Of a stretch of DNA of 64,000 nt, positions 1 through 8,655 are shown piece by piece. Position 1 is the stretch's first letter, and each line of letters starts with the position of its first letter. The position numbers and the translations under genes are program-made. The stretch lies in assembly GCF_036860675.1 (NCBI RefSeq), contig NZ_JAYKGK010000005.1, forward strand, positions 124,001 to 188,000, given 5' to 3'. The notes under the pieces were generated by a model. The model was given only the letters and a program-made list of their open reading frames with translations. It was not told where the DNA came from and made no database searches. The stretch comes from Rosettibacter primus (lineage in GTDB: Bacteria > Bacteroidota > Ignavibacteria > Ignavibacteriales > Melioribacteraceae).

Positions 1-971
1 TCGGCATACTTTAATAAATTATCATATTTCATATTTCTTAACCACTCAGGCATACAGCAGTCATGAAACCAAAATAATAATCTCCCTTGTACTTTAATAC
101 CCCTTTCAATTAACTTTTTAATCAGTACTTCTCTTGTTTGTGTATTAATAATTCCAGGATAGGGTTGATAATCAGACATCATCCCATCATTTTTAGCCAC
201 AAATGTGATATTTGCATAATTAAAAAGTTCACTGAAAAGTTCGAGAAAGGTATCCTGATACATTTGATAAAAACTTCTTGCATCACATCCAAAAAAAAAT
301 CCTTCTCTATAACCATTTTTGTTAATATCAAATTTGGCTTTTTCTAATTCCATAATTTCGCTTGCCCAAAGAGCATACATTAACGAACGCTGTGAAAATT
401 CCGCACATTTAAATTTGTCATCAATATTTTTGTCTGCCTCTTCAAGGAATTCTTCTGAAAGATTGATAAAAGTAAGAAGCTCTTTTGTTGGCTGCCAATT
501 ATCTTTAACAAAATCATTAATTCGTTTTCTATTTCTTACAACGCGACTGTTTGCGAACTCATAATTAAGCAATAAAGTTTTAGTTTTCCCTTTTGGAGGC
601 AATTCATAAAAGTATCCTCCATTATCAGCAGTAATATTCGTAAACCCAAATCCTTCTGCGTTCCAACGTATATTAATTCCAAATTTTTTTTCATCATAAG
701 TATCTAAAACTTTGATTTTATTGTTTTCTATTAGAATATTTGAATAAAAAGCATCCCATTGAGTATCAGTAGTCCATGCCAATGGATAAATATGCGGTCC
801 TCTCCCTTTTTGTACATAAATTAATTCGAATATTAACTCACCTTTTATGATTTTTTTTTCTGTTCTCGATTTAGTTATAATTTCAGGAAAATCTTTAGCA
901 TAAATCGAAGGAATTACAGATGTCCCTAAACCTATAATTCCAGCTTTGGATAGAAATTCTCTTCTTTTCAT
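1..971 (-). CDS. GH10-like endo-beta-xylanase family protein, partial (3' end beyond the window)
   Basis: The reading frame starts at an ATG at 971 and stays open to the window edge, giving about 323 residues without a stop. It begins with a basic, Tat-like leader (MKRREFLSKAGIIGLGTS) typical of exported or lipoprotein-like hydrolases. The distal part resembles the GH10 barrel: a segment reading NITFVAKNDGMMSDYQ is followed by a REVLIKKLIERGIKVQGRLLFW-type stretch, which recalls the GH10 strand 'rGH-LvWh'. The middle has the alpha-helical block often found before the barrel. The catalytic glutamates would lie beyond the edge, so activity cannot be judged. It is the last visible gene of the glycosidase operon, 11 bp after the MFS gene. 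Xylan or a similar beta-1,4-glycan is the likely substrate class by family. A divergent non-enzymatic GH10-like protein remains possible. Confidence 0.6.
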   Translation of the reverse strand, partial: MKRREFLSKAGIIGLGTSVIPSIYAKDFPEIITKSRTEKKIIKGELIFELIYVQKGRGPHIYPLAWTTDTQWDAFYSNILIENNKIKVLDTYDEKKFGINIRWNAEGFGFTNITADNGGYFYELPPKGKTKTLLLNYEFANSRVVRNRKRINDFVKDNWQPTKELLTFINLSEEFLEEADKNIDDKFKCAEFSQRSLMYALWASEIMELEKAKFDINKNGYREGFFFGCDARSFYQMYQDTFLELFSELFNYANITFVAKNDGMMSDYQPYPGIINTQTREVLIKKLIERGIKVQGRLLFWFHDCCMPEWLRNMKYDNLLKYA

Positions 972-982
972 ATCAATATAAT

Positions 983-2251
983 TTAATTTGATTGTAAATA
1001 AATTTTTCTTGGTTCTTTTACATTATATAAATACCATATTGTAACAAAGAAAGATATTGCAGAACTTATTATAAAAATTGTATTAAAACCATAAAGCTGT
1101 GCAATCCATCCTGCAATAATATTACTAAAAAGAAAAGGAACAGTGATGACGTTTGTTAGTGCAGCATAAATGGCTCTCTCACTATCAGAACACATTTCTG
1201 CTATTATAGTTAGTCTTGATACCTGTATAAGCGAATTAGTAAGAGCAACAAATACAAATACTATATAATATAATGTGACATTCCATGATATTAAAGCTAT
1301 TAATGATGCCAAGAACGTTGATATACTAGTTAAAATAAGATTAATTTTATGCCCATATTCATCTGCTAAATAACCAAATATAATACTTCCTAAAATCATA
1401 CTAGACATCATAATCATAGTAAATACACCAGCTGAACTATTAGATAGTGAAAATTTATCGATGGCATCTACAGTAAAGAAAGCAAATGATGTGTAAGCAA
1501 GAATCATAAGTGAGTCTGCAATCATAAAATTTCTATAGTTTTTGTTACGACTCAATATTACAGGGAAATATTTTATATATTCTTTATAATTCAATAAAAA
1601 AGACGCACTCGGTTTATCTTCAATAATAGAAAATAGAATTGTATAGGAAATCATTGTAATTATAAAAGCTAAAAAAAAGAGTATAGAATAACTATATGGA
1701 TAAGTGAATGATTCCATAATTAGCTTAACAATATACCCCCCTAAAACCCCAAGAAACCCACCTAAAGAAATACGCCATGCAAATAACTTTCCCCTCAAAT
1801 TAACAGGGATAATTTTAGAAATTAAATCAAACCAATTAGGTAAATTAAAACCACCTCCTACAGCAGCTAAAAAAAATATTACAAAAAATAGACATACTTT
1901 AATCTCGCTTCTCTCAATATTTAATGAGAAAAATGCAAATATTCCTAGGAATAACCAAAATATACGTTGAAAGAACCCAGTTATTAAAAGTAATTTCTTT
2001 TTATACATAAATTTACTTGTATAATTTGCTATTAATATTTGAGGCAGATTAAATCCAACTGTCCACACCACAGGAATTAATGCTATAGCAATACTATCAC
2101 CGCCAAGAGATTTTACAAAAATTGGTAAAACTGTATTTTGTGACACAATCGACATTGCGAATGCAAAGATAGCTCCATCTAATACATTCAATATAAAATT
2201 ATGTTTTGTTGTTTTATCATTAATTTCTGTTCTGATAATTTTTTCAACCAA
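983..2251 (-). CDS. MFS transporter
   Basis: A 422-residue integral membrane protein with about 12 hydrophobic segments and a charged cytoplasmic middle loop, the usual size for the major facilitator superfamily. The loop motif after the second segment (YTSKFMYKKKLLLITGF) and the GYLADEYGHK segment in the second half resemble the repeated MFS motif A (GxLaDrxGrk). It probably imports the oligosaccharide or glycoside processed by the surrounding hydrolases, but the substrate cannot be read from sequence. The start is a TTG at 2251 with a strong Shine-Dalgarno sequence lying inside the upstream GH42 gene. The two genes overlap by 8 bp, so translational coupling is likely. Confidence 0.8.
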   Translation of the reverse strand: MVEKIIRTEINDKTTKHNFILNVLDGAIFAFAMSIVSQNTVLPIFVKSLGGDSIAIALIPVVWTVGFNLPQILIANYTSKFMYKKKLLLITGFFQRIFWLFLGIFAFFSLNIERSEIKVCLFFVIFFLAAVGGGFNLPNWFDLISKIIPVNLRGKLFAWRISLGGFLGVLGGYIVKLIMESFTYPYSYSILFFLAFIITMISYTILFSIIEDKPSASFLLNYKEYIKYFPVILSRNKNYRNFMIADSLMILAYTSFAFFTVDAIDKFSLSNSSAGVFTMIMMSSMILGSIIFGYLADEYGHKINLILTSISTFLASLIALISWNVTLYYIVFVFVALTNSLIQVSRLTIIAEMCSDSERAIYAALTNVITVPFLFSNIIAGWIAQLYGFNTIFIISSAISFFVTIWYLYNVKEPRKIYLQSN

Positions 2252-4379
2252 GATAAACCTTTACCTCCTTAGGGTTTAATTTAATTTTGAGAATTGTCCC
2301 TTCTGATGTATTTATTGTGTTAATCACACTATTATCGAACAATTCACTAAATGTTCTTTCAAAATATTCTTTAAATAATAATTCATCATTGACAATTTCA
2401 TCACTAAGATTTCTGATAATCAGCATAATTTTACCATCACTATCAACCAAATTATCTACTCTTACCTTCGAATTATTCAATAATTTTGGTTTTGTAAATA
2501 AAGCGCAGTATTCTACAAGTGAAGATATCAATTTTGCATTATTTATTATTACATTTCGATAAAGACACATTCCTATATAAGAACCCATCATAATTGCTTT
2601 ACCTTTACCAAAATTATTTATTATAATTGCGGGTTCCCCATCGTCATAAACTGCAATCACTTCTGCTGTATTTATAAAATATGTTTCTCTTACAAGAAGT
2701 CCATTAACAATAAAACCTTTTTCAACTCCTGGCAAATCAATTATAGTTCTTATATTAGTTAATTCAGGTTTTAAAGCAGGATGAACAATTTTTTGTTTAA
2801 CTCCGAATACTTCTTCAAAGCCATAACCAGGAATAATCTTCTCATGATGTCCATCATCAATATTCCACCCACCAAAATATGCCTCTGAGATAAACACTCC
2901 ACCATTGAATATCCATTCTTTCAATATTTCACTCATTCTTTTATTAATCACATAAGGAAATGGATAGATAATTATTTTATAATTATTTAGAGTTTGAATA
3001 GAAAACTCATTTGGATGAATAAAATCAATGTTGAAGTTATTTTCATATAAAGCTTTATGGAACCCAAGCAATGAATCGGTAGCACTTTTTTCATTTCCAG
3101 TAGATGCCCAAGCAAATATCTGATTCTCGGGATTATAAATTAATGCTATATCACTTTTTCTTGGTTTAGCATTTAACAAAAATTCCTGATTTCTCTGCAA
3201 ATTTTTACCTATTAGCGAAAAGGCTTTAAGCCATGGCGTCGGTTTGCCATCTAAGTAAGTAAGTCCCCATGCTGGTGCTTCTCTCCCTAAAATTTCTGGG
3301 CGGTACTGCCAAAATATAAACCCTTTTAAGTTACCTGCTATTCCGCTAAATATAAATCTTTTCACATCATTTTCATCAATATTTTTAGGCATATCCAGTG
3401 TATACCCGGGAAGCATGAGCATTTCTGCAGAAATAACTTGTTTATCTTTGGCACACGAACGTAGAATATCAACCATCATTGGGTCATCCATTTGAGTAAA
3501 GCCATGTAAATCTCCATATTGTCCTACATTCCAGGGGTCATTGGCAGTTGACGTTATAGGGAAACCCTGAATAAACACATGATGACACATTAATAGATGT
3601 TTTCCATTATCTATACTTTTAGTAATCTCAAATCTTTTCTTTATATTTTCTCCAAGTACATGAACAAAAAACATTCTCCAGTCAATTAAATCGTTAAAAG
3701 TATTTCTTGTTTTAGGCACTTCAATTTCATCAACGTATCGATAATTTCTATTCCATACTTGGTTTAATTTATGAAGACTTCCATATTTTTGAACAACCCA
3801 TTTTTTGAATTTTGTTATGCAATGCTCACAGTAGCAAAGCATATCACCTATTCGAGTTGCATCATCAGCATATCCACGTAATTCAGCCATACTATTAGTA
3901 ATCTCTGGTTCACTGCCCACATTCCATATTTCAAGAGCAGGGTGATCTTTATACCTTTTTACAGTTTCAGCTAAAAATCGAAATTGATGTTCAGTAACTT
4001 TTTCATTATTCAAGCAATAACCTAATCCACCAATCTGTCGATGAGGTTGGGTTTGTGGTCCAACTCTAAAACCTGAAAGTGTAATCATAGAAGCATCAGG
4101 GTATCTTTTATATATCCATGCTGGCGCAACATCAAAAATCGTATTCAACATTACTCTTAATTTATACTTATGGGCTAAATCCATTAATTGGTCTATATCA
4201 TCAAAATAAAACTCATTTTCAGCTGGATTATTCCATCGCCATTGAACCCAAAACTTAACTGTGTTAAATCCTAATTCACTCATTTTCTTTAAGTCATTTT
4301 CCCAATCATCCTTATAAGGTGATGGAGCTCTATAATATTGGCTCCCAAAAGGGAAATATTTTAACATTTTCATTGACAC
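2244..4379 (-). CDS. GH42-family beta-galactosidase-like glycoside hydrolase
   Basis: A 711-residue protein with no signal peptide, so probably cytoplasmic. The N-terminal 400 residues form a GH42-type TIM barrel: it opens with the 'DLKKMSELGFNTVKFWVQW' pattern, has a putative acid/base glutamate in EIWNVGSEPE (around residue 165) and a candidate nucleophile in VISAEMLMLPG (around residue 320). A CYCEHC cluster near residue 198 matches the zinc-binding cysteines of GH42 enzymes. A flavodoxin-like trimerisation domain (GGVFISEAYFGGW region) and a small beta-domain follow. The GSEP context at the acid/base differs from the commoner NEY/NEF of lactose-type enzymes, so another beta-galactoside or arabinoside may be the substrate. 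An internal ATG at 4373 is an equally plausible start. It overlaps the MFS gene and sits 10 bp after the isomerase gene. Confidence 0.8.
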   Translation of the reverse strand: MSMKMLKYFPFGSQYYRAPSPYKDDWENDLKKMSELGFNTVKFWVQWRWNNPAENEFYFDDIDQLMDLAHKYKLRVMLNTIFDVAPAWIYKRYPDASMITLSGFRVGPQTQPHRQIGGLGYCLNNEKVTEHQFRFLAETVKRYKDHPALEIWNVGSEPEITNSMAELRGYADDATRIGDMLCYCEHCITKFKKWVVQKYGSLHKLNQVWNRNYRYVDEIEVPKTRNTFNDLIDWRMFFVHVLGENIKKRFEITKSIDNGKHLLMCHHVFIQGFPITSTANDPWNVGQYGDLHGFTQMDDPMMVDILRSCAKDKQVISAEMLMLPGYTLDMPKNIDENDVKRFIFSGIAGNLKGFIFWQYRPEILGREAPAWGLTYLDGKPTPWLKAFSLIGKNLQRNQEFLLNAKPRKSDIALIYNPENQIFAWASTGNEKSATDSLLGFHKALYENNFNIDFIHPNEFSIQTLNNYKIIIYPFPYVINKRMSEILKEWIFNGGVFISEAYFGGWNIDDGHHEKIIPGYGFEEVFGVKQKIVHPALKPELTNIRTIIDLPGVEKGFIVNGLLVRETYFINTAEVIAVYDDGEPAIIINNFGKGKAIMMGSYIGMCLYRNVIINNAKLISSLVEYCALFTKPKLLNNSKVRVDNLVDSDGKIMLIIRNLSDEIVNDELLFKEYFERTFSELFDNSVINTINTSEGTILKIKLNPKEVKVYLG
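2264..2270 (-). promoter_or_regulatory. Shine-Dalgarno site (AAGGAGG) for a TTG start
   Basis: On the minus strand AAGGAGG lies 12 bases before the TTG at 2251 and within the last codons of the GH42 gene. It fixes the MFS start although no ATG is present there, and supports translational coupling. It also shows that this organism uses SD sequences at least in part. Confidence 0.6.
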
Positions 4380-4389
4380 TCTTCCTTAA

Positions 4390-5316
4390 TTAAATAACAT
4401 ATTGTGATAGGTGTTTTAATCCTAACTTAAGACCGTATTTAATTTTTTCAATATTTCCTTCCCATACCGGATCTTCATGTTCAATAGATAAATACTTATC
4501 GTAACCATTTTCTTGTAAAGTTGATATCAAACTTTTCCAATCAATTTTCCCAAGTCCAGGAATTCTGTATCTCCACCATCCTGATTTCCAAGGTATTGGA
4601 TCAATTTGTTTACCATATATTCCAAATTGATATATTCCTTCATGTAAAATTTCAGTATCCTTAGCATGTGCATGAAAAATTTTAGGAGCAAAATCTTTAA
4701 CTGCTTTTAAATAATCTATTCCTAGCCATAAAAGATGTGATGGGTCAAAATTTAATCCAAAGTTGTCTGCTTGAATTTCATTAAAGAGTGCCAGCCATAA
4801 TTCAGGCGAATATGCATAATTGCCAGGTAATCCAAATTTAACCCAATTTTCCATTGGACAATTTTCTATCATAAGGCAAACATTTCTATCTGCTGCATAT
4901 TTAACTAGTTCATTGAATATTCTCCCTATAGCTTTAATATTTTCTTTTGGAGTTAAATCTGGATTCCCTCCTACAAAAGTTCCTACCAATTTTACATTTA
5001 GCATCGATGCCACATCGATGACCTTTCTTAGATGATTATGGAAAAACTCTCTTTGTTTAGTATCAGGATGAAAATTATTATCATAATATGCCATTGCCGA
5101 GATTTCGAGATTATTTTTTGCAAATAATTCCTTTACTCTTTCTGCATCATCCTTAGAAAATTTTTCTGCTTCTATTTGACGCGCTTGATAATCGCGGCTT
5201 GAATCACTTGGCCATGCAGCTAATTCTAAAGCTTTGAATCCACTTTTTGAAGCAAACCTCACTATTTCTTCAAGTGATAAACTTGGCAAGCATGCAGTTA
5301 AAAAACCAATTTTCAT
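4390..5316 (-). CDS. Sugar phosphate isomerase/epimerase (xylose isomerase-like TIM barrel)
   Basis: A 308-residue protein that starts MKIGFLTACLPSLSLEEIVRFA, the usual opening of the AP-endonuclease-2/xylose-isomerase-like barrel. Metal-ligand signatures are visible: MIENCPM (Glu), FDPSHLLWLGID (Asp/His), IFHAHAKDTE (His) and a C-terminal LSIEHEDP (Glu). Members isomerise or epimerise free or oxidised sugars. Pairing with the Gfo/Idh/MocA gene directly upstream (20 bp) recalls cassettes that process oxidised sugars such as 3-keto-glycosides or inositol. That link is inference from context. It has no signal peptide and is presumably cytoplasmic. Confidence 0.85.
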   Translation of the reverse strand: MKIGFLTACLPSLSLEEIVRFASKSGFKALELAAWPSDSSRDYQARQIEAEKFSKDDAERVKELFAKNNLEISAMAYYDNNFHPDTKQREFFHNHLRKVIDVASMLNVKLVGTFVGGNPDLTPKENIKAIGRIFNELVKYAADRNVCLMIENCPMENWVKFGLPGNYAYSPELWLALFNEIQADNFGLNFDPSHLLWLGIDYLKAVKDFAPKIFHAHAKDTEILHEGIYQFGIYGKQIDPIPWKSGWWRYRIPGLGKIDWKSLISTLQENGYDKYLSIEHEDPVWEGNIEKIKYGLKLGLKHLSQYVI

Positions 5317-5336
5317 ATTCTACCTCTCAATTTTAT

Positions 5337-6500
5337 TTAATCTATATTAATCCATTTTTTTTCTTTATTACTTCTTATAATAGCTTCAACAATTTTATTT
5401 AAATAAAGTCCATCTTCAAATGTTGCAAAATGTCTATTTGCTTCATTACTAATACCTTTACCTGTTCTAACCAAATCATAAAATTCATTAAATAAGTTTT
5501 TAAAACAATCTGGATAACCTTCAGGATGGCCACCTGGATAATGTACATATCTTTTTGCTCCCTTATCAATCAATGATGGGTCTTTAATCAGAATTTCATT
5601 TGGTTTATTTCTATATCCTATCCATAATTTATTAGGTTCTTCCTGAGCCCATGCAATTGATTTTTCGCTTCCATTAATTTCAAAGAAGAATTGATTTTTT
5701 CTTCCTGCACTAATTTGTGAAACTGTAAATGTCCCATTAATTCCATCTTCCAGTTGAAATATAACAGTTCCACAATCTTCAGTTTCTATTTGAATTTCCT
5801 TTACATTTGATAAATGACTAATTTCTTTCTCTTTAAATGTTTCTACTTCTGTTTCAGGTTTATATCTTGTTTTATGTATAGTAAATAGATTAGCAAGTAC
5901 TTTTTTAATTCTTTTTCCTGTTAGAAATTGGATCAAATCACACCAATGTGAACCAATATCTGCAATTGCTCTTGAATCACCGCTCATTTCTGTTTCTAAT
6001 CTCCAATTGTAATCTGTTTTATAAAAGAGCCAATCTTGTAGATAATATCCATAAATAAAGTATAATTCACCCAAATCACCTTTATTGATAATACTTTTTA
6101 AATGTTGAACAAGTGGATAAAATCGATAATTAAAGTTAACAGCATTAATAGTCCCCTTTTGCTTAACAAGTTCAACTAATTCTTGTGATTGTTCTGAATT
6201 AATTGTTAAAGGTTTCTCCGAAATAACATGTTTACCCTGTAGTATAGCAGATTTGTTTATTTCGTAATGCAAATAATTTGGGGTACAATTATGAATTACT
6301 TCTACCTCCTTATTATCAATTAAATATTCCCATTTTTCATAAATATTAGGGATATTATATTTTTCAGCTAATTTCTTAGCTCCATTTAAATCATTAGATG
6401 CAATTGCAATAATTTCAACTCCTCCTATTCTCATTAACGCTTCTGCATGAGCAGAGCCCATAAATCCAGAACCAATAATTGCAGATTTAATCTTTTTCAT
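5337..6500 (-). CDS. Gfo/Idh/MocA-family NAD(P)-dependent oxidoreductase
   Basis: A 387-residue protein with an N-terminal Rossmann fold (SAIIGSGFMGSAHAEAL, a GxGxxG-type dinucleotide motif) and the family EKP motif (HVISEKPLTIN, near residue 95). The C-terminal alpha/beta domain contains an ADIGSHWCDLIQFL segment that supplies the usual catalytic His/Asp pair. The family oxidises or reduces sugars, inositols and sugar derivatives at a ring hydroxyl. Its length is typical. It lies 8 bp from the DUF6259-like gene and 20 bp from the isomerase gene, so it belongs to the same operon. Substrate is unknown. Confidence 0.85.
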   Translation of the reverse strand: MKKIKSAIIGSGFMGSAHAEALMRIGGVEIIAIASNDLNGAKKLAEKYNIPNIYEKWEYLIDNKEVEVIHNCTPNYLHYEINKSAILQGKHVISEKPLTINSEQSQELVELVKQKGTINAVNFNYRFYPLVQHLKSIINKGDLGELYFIYGYYLQDWLFYKTDYNWRLETEMSGDSRAIADIGSHWCDLIQFLTGKRIKKVLANLFTIHKTRYKPETEVETFKEKEISHLSNVKEIQIETEDCGTVIFQLEDGINGTFTVSQISAGRKNQFFFEINGSEKSIAWAQEEPNKLWIGYRNKPNEILIKDPSLIDKGAKRYVHYPGGHPEGYPDCFKNLFNEFYDLVRTGKGISNEANRHFATFEDGLYLNKIVEAIIRSNKEKKWINID

Positions 6501-6507
6501 AAAAGCC

Positions 6508-8181
6508 TCATTTTTTTTCTGTGCGTTTAATCATCATTTTTACTTCTGGGATTTCAATTTTTTGTTTATAATCATAAAGACACAAAGCAGGGATTACATT
6601 TAATTTTTTATATGCATTTTCCTGAAATTTAAACATTGGATGTGTTGGATGTTTGGTTAAAAGATGTGCTACATACCGGGTATATTTACCGAACAAATAT
6701 GTTGAAACAGGATGAACAAACCGCCAATTAGTTTTTCCTTCAATACCATGAATTTCTGCAATACTATCAATACCATGAATCTGGGCTAAAGGTAAAACCT
6801 CAACATTTAATTCATGAAGACCTTCACCAGCAAATAAAATTCCCGGGAATGTTTCTTGAAGTCTTTTAATATAATTTTTCATACCCAAAATAAAATTTGG
6901 CCCTCTTTTAACATTAAAAGCAAGCAAAGTTTGATCTAAAAAAACAGCATCAATCTTAAATTTTGAAATTAGACTTCCGATAATTTTAACCATCAAGTCT
7001 CCCCAAGCTTGATAACCAGGATTAATATAGGCAAAAAAAGGTTCGGTTAACCAATCACCATCAATATCTAATGCCCATCCTTGCATTCTATCAAATACAT
7101 CTATAACTTGATATTTTTTAAATCTCTCATATAAAGGATGTTCGAATGTCATCGCAATAGCATTAGTATGAATCATAATTTTATATCCCAATTGGTGTGC
7201 ATAATCTACTAGTTTTTTAAAATCTTTTTCACCACCACACTGTTTACTTGGATTATAACTAGGGGCATTCGAATCAATCCCATGCTCTGCAAATCCTGGA
7301 AGATAAACTAAAGTATTCTCGGGGTTATAATTTTTTTTCCATTCGTCCAATCTATAAATCATTTGTCTAAATGTGTGCATTGGTTCTTCTCTATCTTTTC
7401 GTGCCCCCCACAACTCCAAAATAAATTTAATTTTCTTAGCCCATAAAGGGATTAATTTATTATTCTTCCAAGGAATTAAATTATAAGTTCGCTCCATCCA
7501 ATTTCTATGAATGTCAACCCCCTTTTTCCAGCTTCCTTCAAAAGCTTCTAAGTACCACTCAAAATAAAACTCTCTTTTATTATCTTTAAAATTTGATTCA
7601 AAGCCTATAGTAATTGAAAACTTCTCTTTCTCTTTTTCTACTCTTAATAATTTCAGATTTGGATTAGAATCTTCAATTCTAAAAATTATACCTCCTTCTT
7701 TTAACATACCAATTACGAATTGAGCATTCCACCAAAATGGATACTTATAGGATATTGAAGTACCATCGGGCATATTTTTAGAAATTACTTGACCACCTAA
7801 AGCAGGAACTAATATCTTATCTAATTCTAAACCGGAAAATTTGCATTCAGTAAGCCAGATAGGGTCTTTAGAATTTATTAAAATAGAAAATTTTATTCTT
7901 CTATACTCACCTTGGATTTTAAATTCAACGCTCTGTGAATTAGTTTTATTATAATTTTTAAAAATAATACTATTATTTCTATAGATTATTTTACGACATA
8001 TTAATATGTCGGGTTGAGAAACAGAATTTAATTTTCTTGTTAAAATAGTAATGTTACTTTTTGCACAAACCTTTGTTCTATTAATCGATAAAAATTCAAG
8101 TCCATTTTCTATTTTATTTTTATTATAATGAAGTAAAATTTTTGAATCCTCTGTCGTTATTCTGCACATATTTATTCTCAT
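6508..8181 (-). CDS. DUF6259-like putative glycoside hydrolase with TIM-barrel core
   Basis: A 557-residue protein with an N-terminal beta-rich domain (about residues 1-230) followed by an alpha/beta barrel. The barrel shows a PLWAKKIKFILELWG opening, a strand with YLPGFAEHGID, and a glycosidase-like IDAVFLDQTLLAFN segment around residue 415 whose aspartate is a reasonable catalytic candidate. A second acidic candidate is GEGLHEL. The overall architecture resembles DUF6259 proteins and, more distantly, alpha-galactosidase-like clans. No signal peptide is visible, so it is likely cytoplasmic. It sits between the AllA-like cupin and the oxidoreductase with gaps under 10 bp. The 5' coding region contains an exact copy of the operator-like element seen upstream of the lipoprotein gene at 27126. 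The family assignment is from memory of domain layout and should be treated as tentative. Confidence 0.5.
   Translation of the reverse strand: MRINMCRITTEDSKILLHYNKNKIENGLEFLSINRTKVCAKSNITILTRKLNSVSQPDILICRKIIYRNNSIIFKNYNKTNSQSVEFKIQGEYRRIKFSILINSKDPIWLTECKFSGLELDKILVPALGGQVISKNMPDGTSISYKYPFWWNAQFVIGMLKEGGIIFRIEDSNPNLKLLRVEKEKEKFSITIGFESNFKDNKREFYFEWYLEAFEGSWKKGVDIHRNWMERTYNLIPWKNNKLIPLWAKKIKFILELWGARKDREEPMHTFRQMIYRLDEWKKNYNPENTLVYLPGFAEHGIDSNAPSYNPSKQCGGEKDFKKLVDYAHQLGYKIMIHTNAIAMTFEHPLYERFKKYQVIDVFDRMQGWALDIDGDWLTEPFFAYINPGYQAWGDLMVKIIGSLISKFKIDAVFLDQTLLAFNVKRGPNFILGMKNYIKRLQETFPGILFAGEGLHELNVEVLPLAQIHGIDSIAEIHGIEGKTNWRFVHPVSTYLFGKYTRYVAHLLTKHPTHPMFKFQENAYKKLNVIPALCLYDYKQKIEIPEVKMMIKRTEKK
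8060..8081 (-). promoter_or_regulatory. Intragenic copy of the LacI-type operator element
   Basis: Read on the minus strand, GAACAAAGGTTTGTGCA occurs here, and identity to the site at 27353-27374 extends over 22 bp without a mismatch. It lies about 105 bp inside the DUF6259-like gene, encoding the residues around RTKVCA. An exact 22-bp match in 64 kb is not expected by chance, but regulatory function is inferred. Confidence 0.4.
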
Positions 8182-8183
8182 AA

Positions 8184-8645
8184 TTAAATTATTATTTTAA
8201 CTGGATTAATTTTTCTATGTTCGACATCTTCATATGGTGTATTGATTTTAAAAATAACAAAGTAAGATAATTTCTCTTTATTTATAGGTAGACAAGCTGC
8301 ATGCCAAATTCCCTCTTTAATAATGACCGCTTCACCTACATCAATACAAAATGCTTTTAATGATTTTTCATTTTCATCTTCTTTAAATAATGGTATAATA
8401 AATGAACCATCAATAGGAATAAGAATTTCTGGCGTCGTCTTATGTCGTTCAACACTGTCAATTATATTTTTACTTTGCTTATACACAGTACAAATGCCTA
8501 TCTCCGTCTTACCATTAATATAGTAGTTACCAATATTTGACCAAAACTTATAAGAAGACCCTTCAGAAGTCGGTTTATTCTGAGGGAGTGTAATGTGCGT
8601 TCCGTATTCTTTGAAATTTTCTTGGTTAATTTTTATTATCTTCAT
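8184..8645 (-). CDS. Ureidoglycolate lyase/AllA-like cupin protein
   Basis: A 153-residue single-domain protein with the ureidoglycolate hydrolase signature: SVERHKTTPEILIPIDGSF (compare family FERH-x-TPQAFIPL-x-G) and VGEAVIIKEGIWHAACLP (compare WHHP region). These place it in the AllA-type cupin superfamily. A real role in allantoin metabolism is unlikely here because the neighbours are glycosidases and sugar oxidoreductases. More likely it acts on a sugar-acid or another carbohydrate-derived metabolite. No signal peptide. It is 2 bp from the DUF6259-like gene and 10 bp from the clan-A glycosidase. Confidence 0.65.
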   Translation of the reverse strand: MKIIKINQENFKEYGTHITLPQNKPTSEGSSYKFWSNIGNYYINGKTEIGICTVYKQSKNIIDSVERHKTTPEILIPIDGSFIIPLFKEDENEKSLKAFCIDVGEAVIIKEGIWHAACLPINKEKLSYFVIFKINTPYEDVEHRKINPVKIII

Positions 8646-8655
8646 ATTGTTTTAC

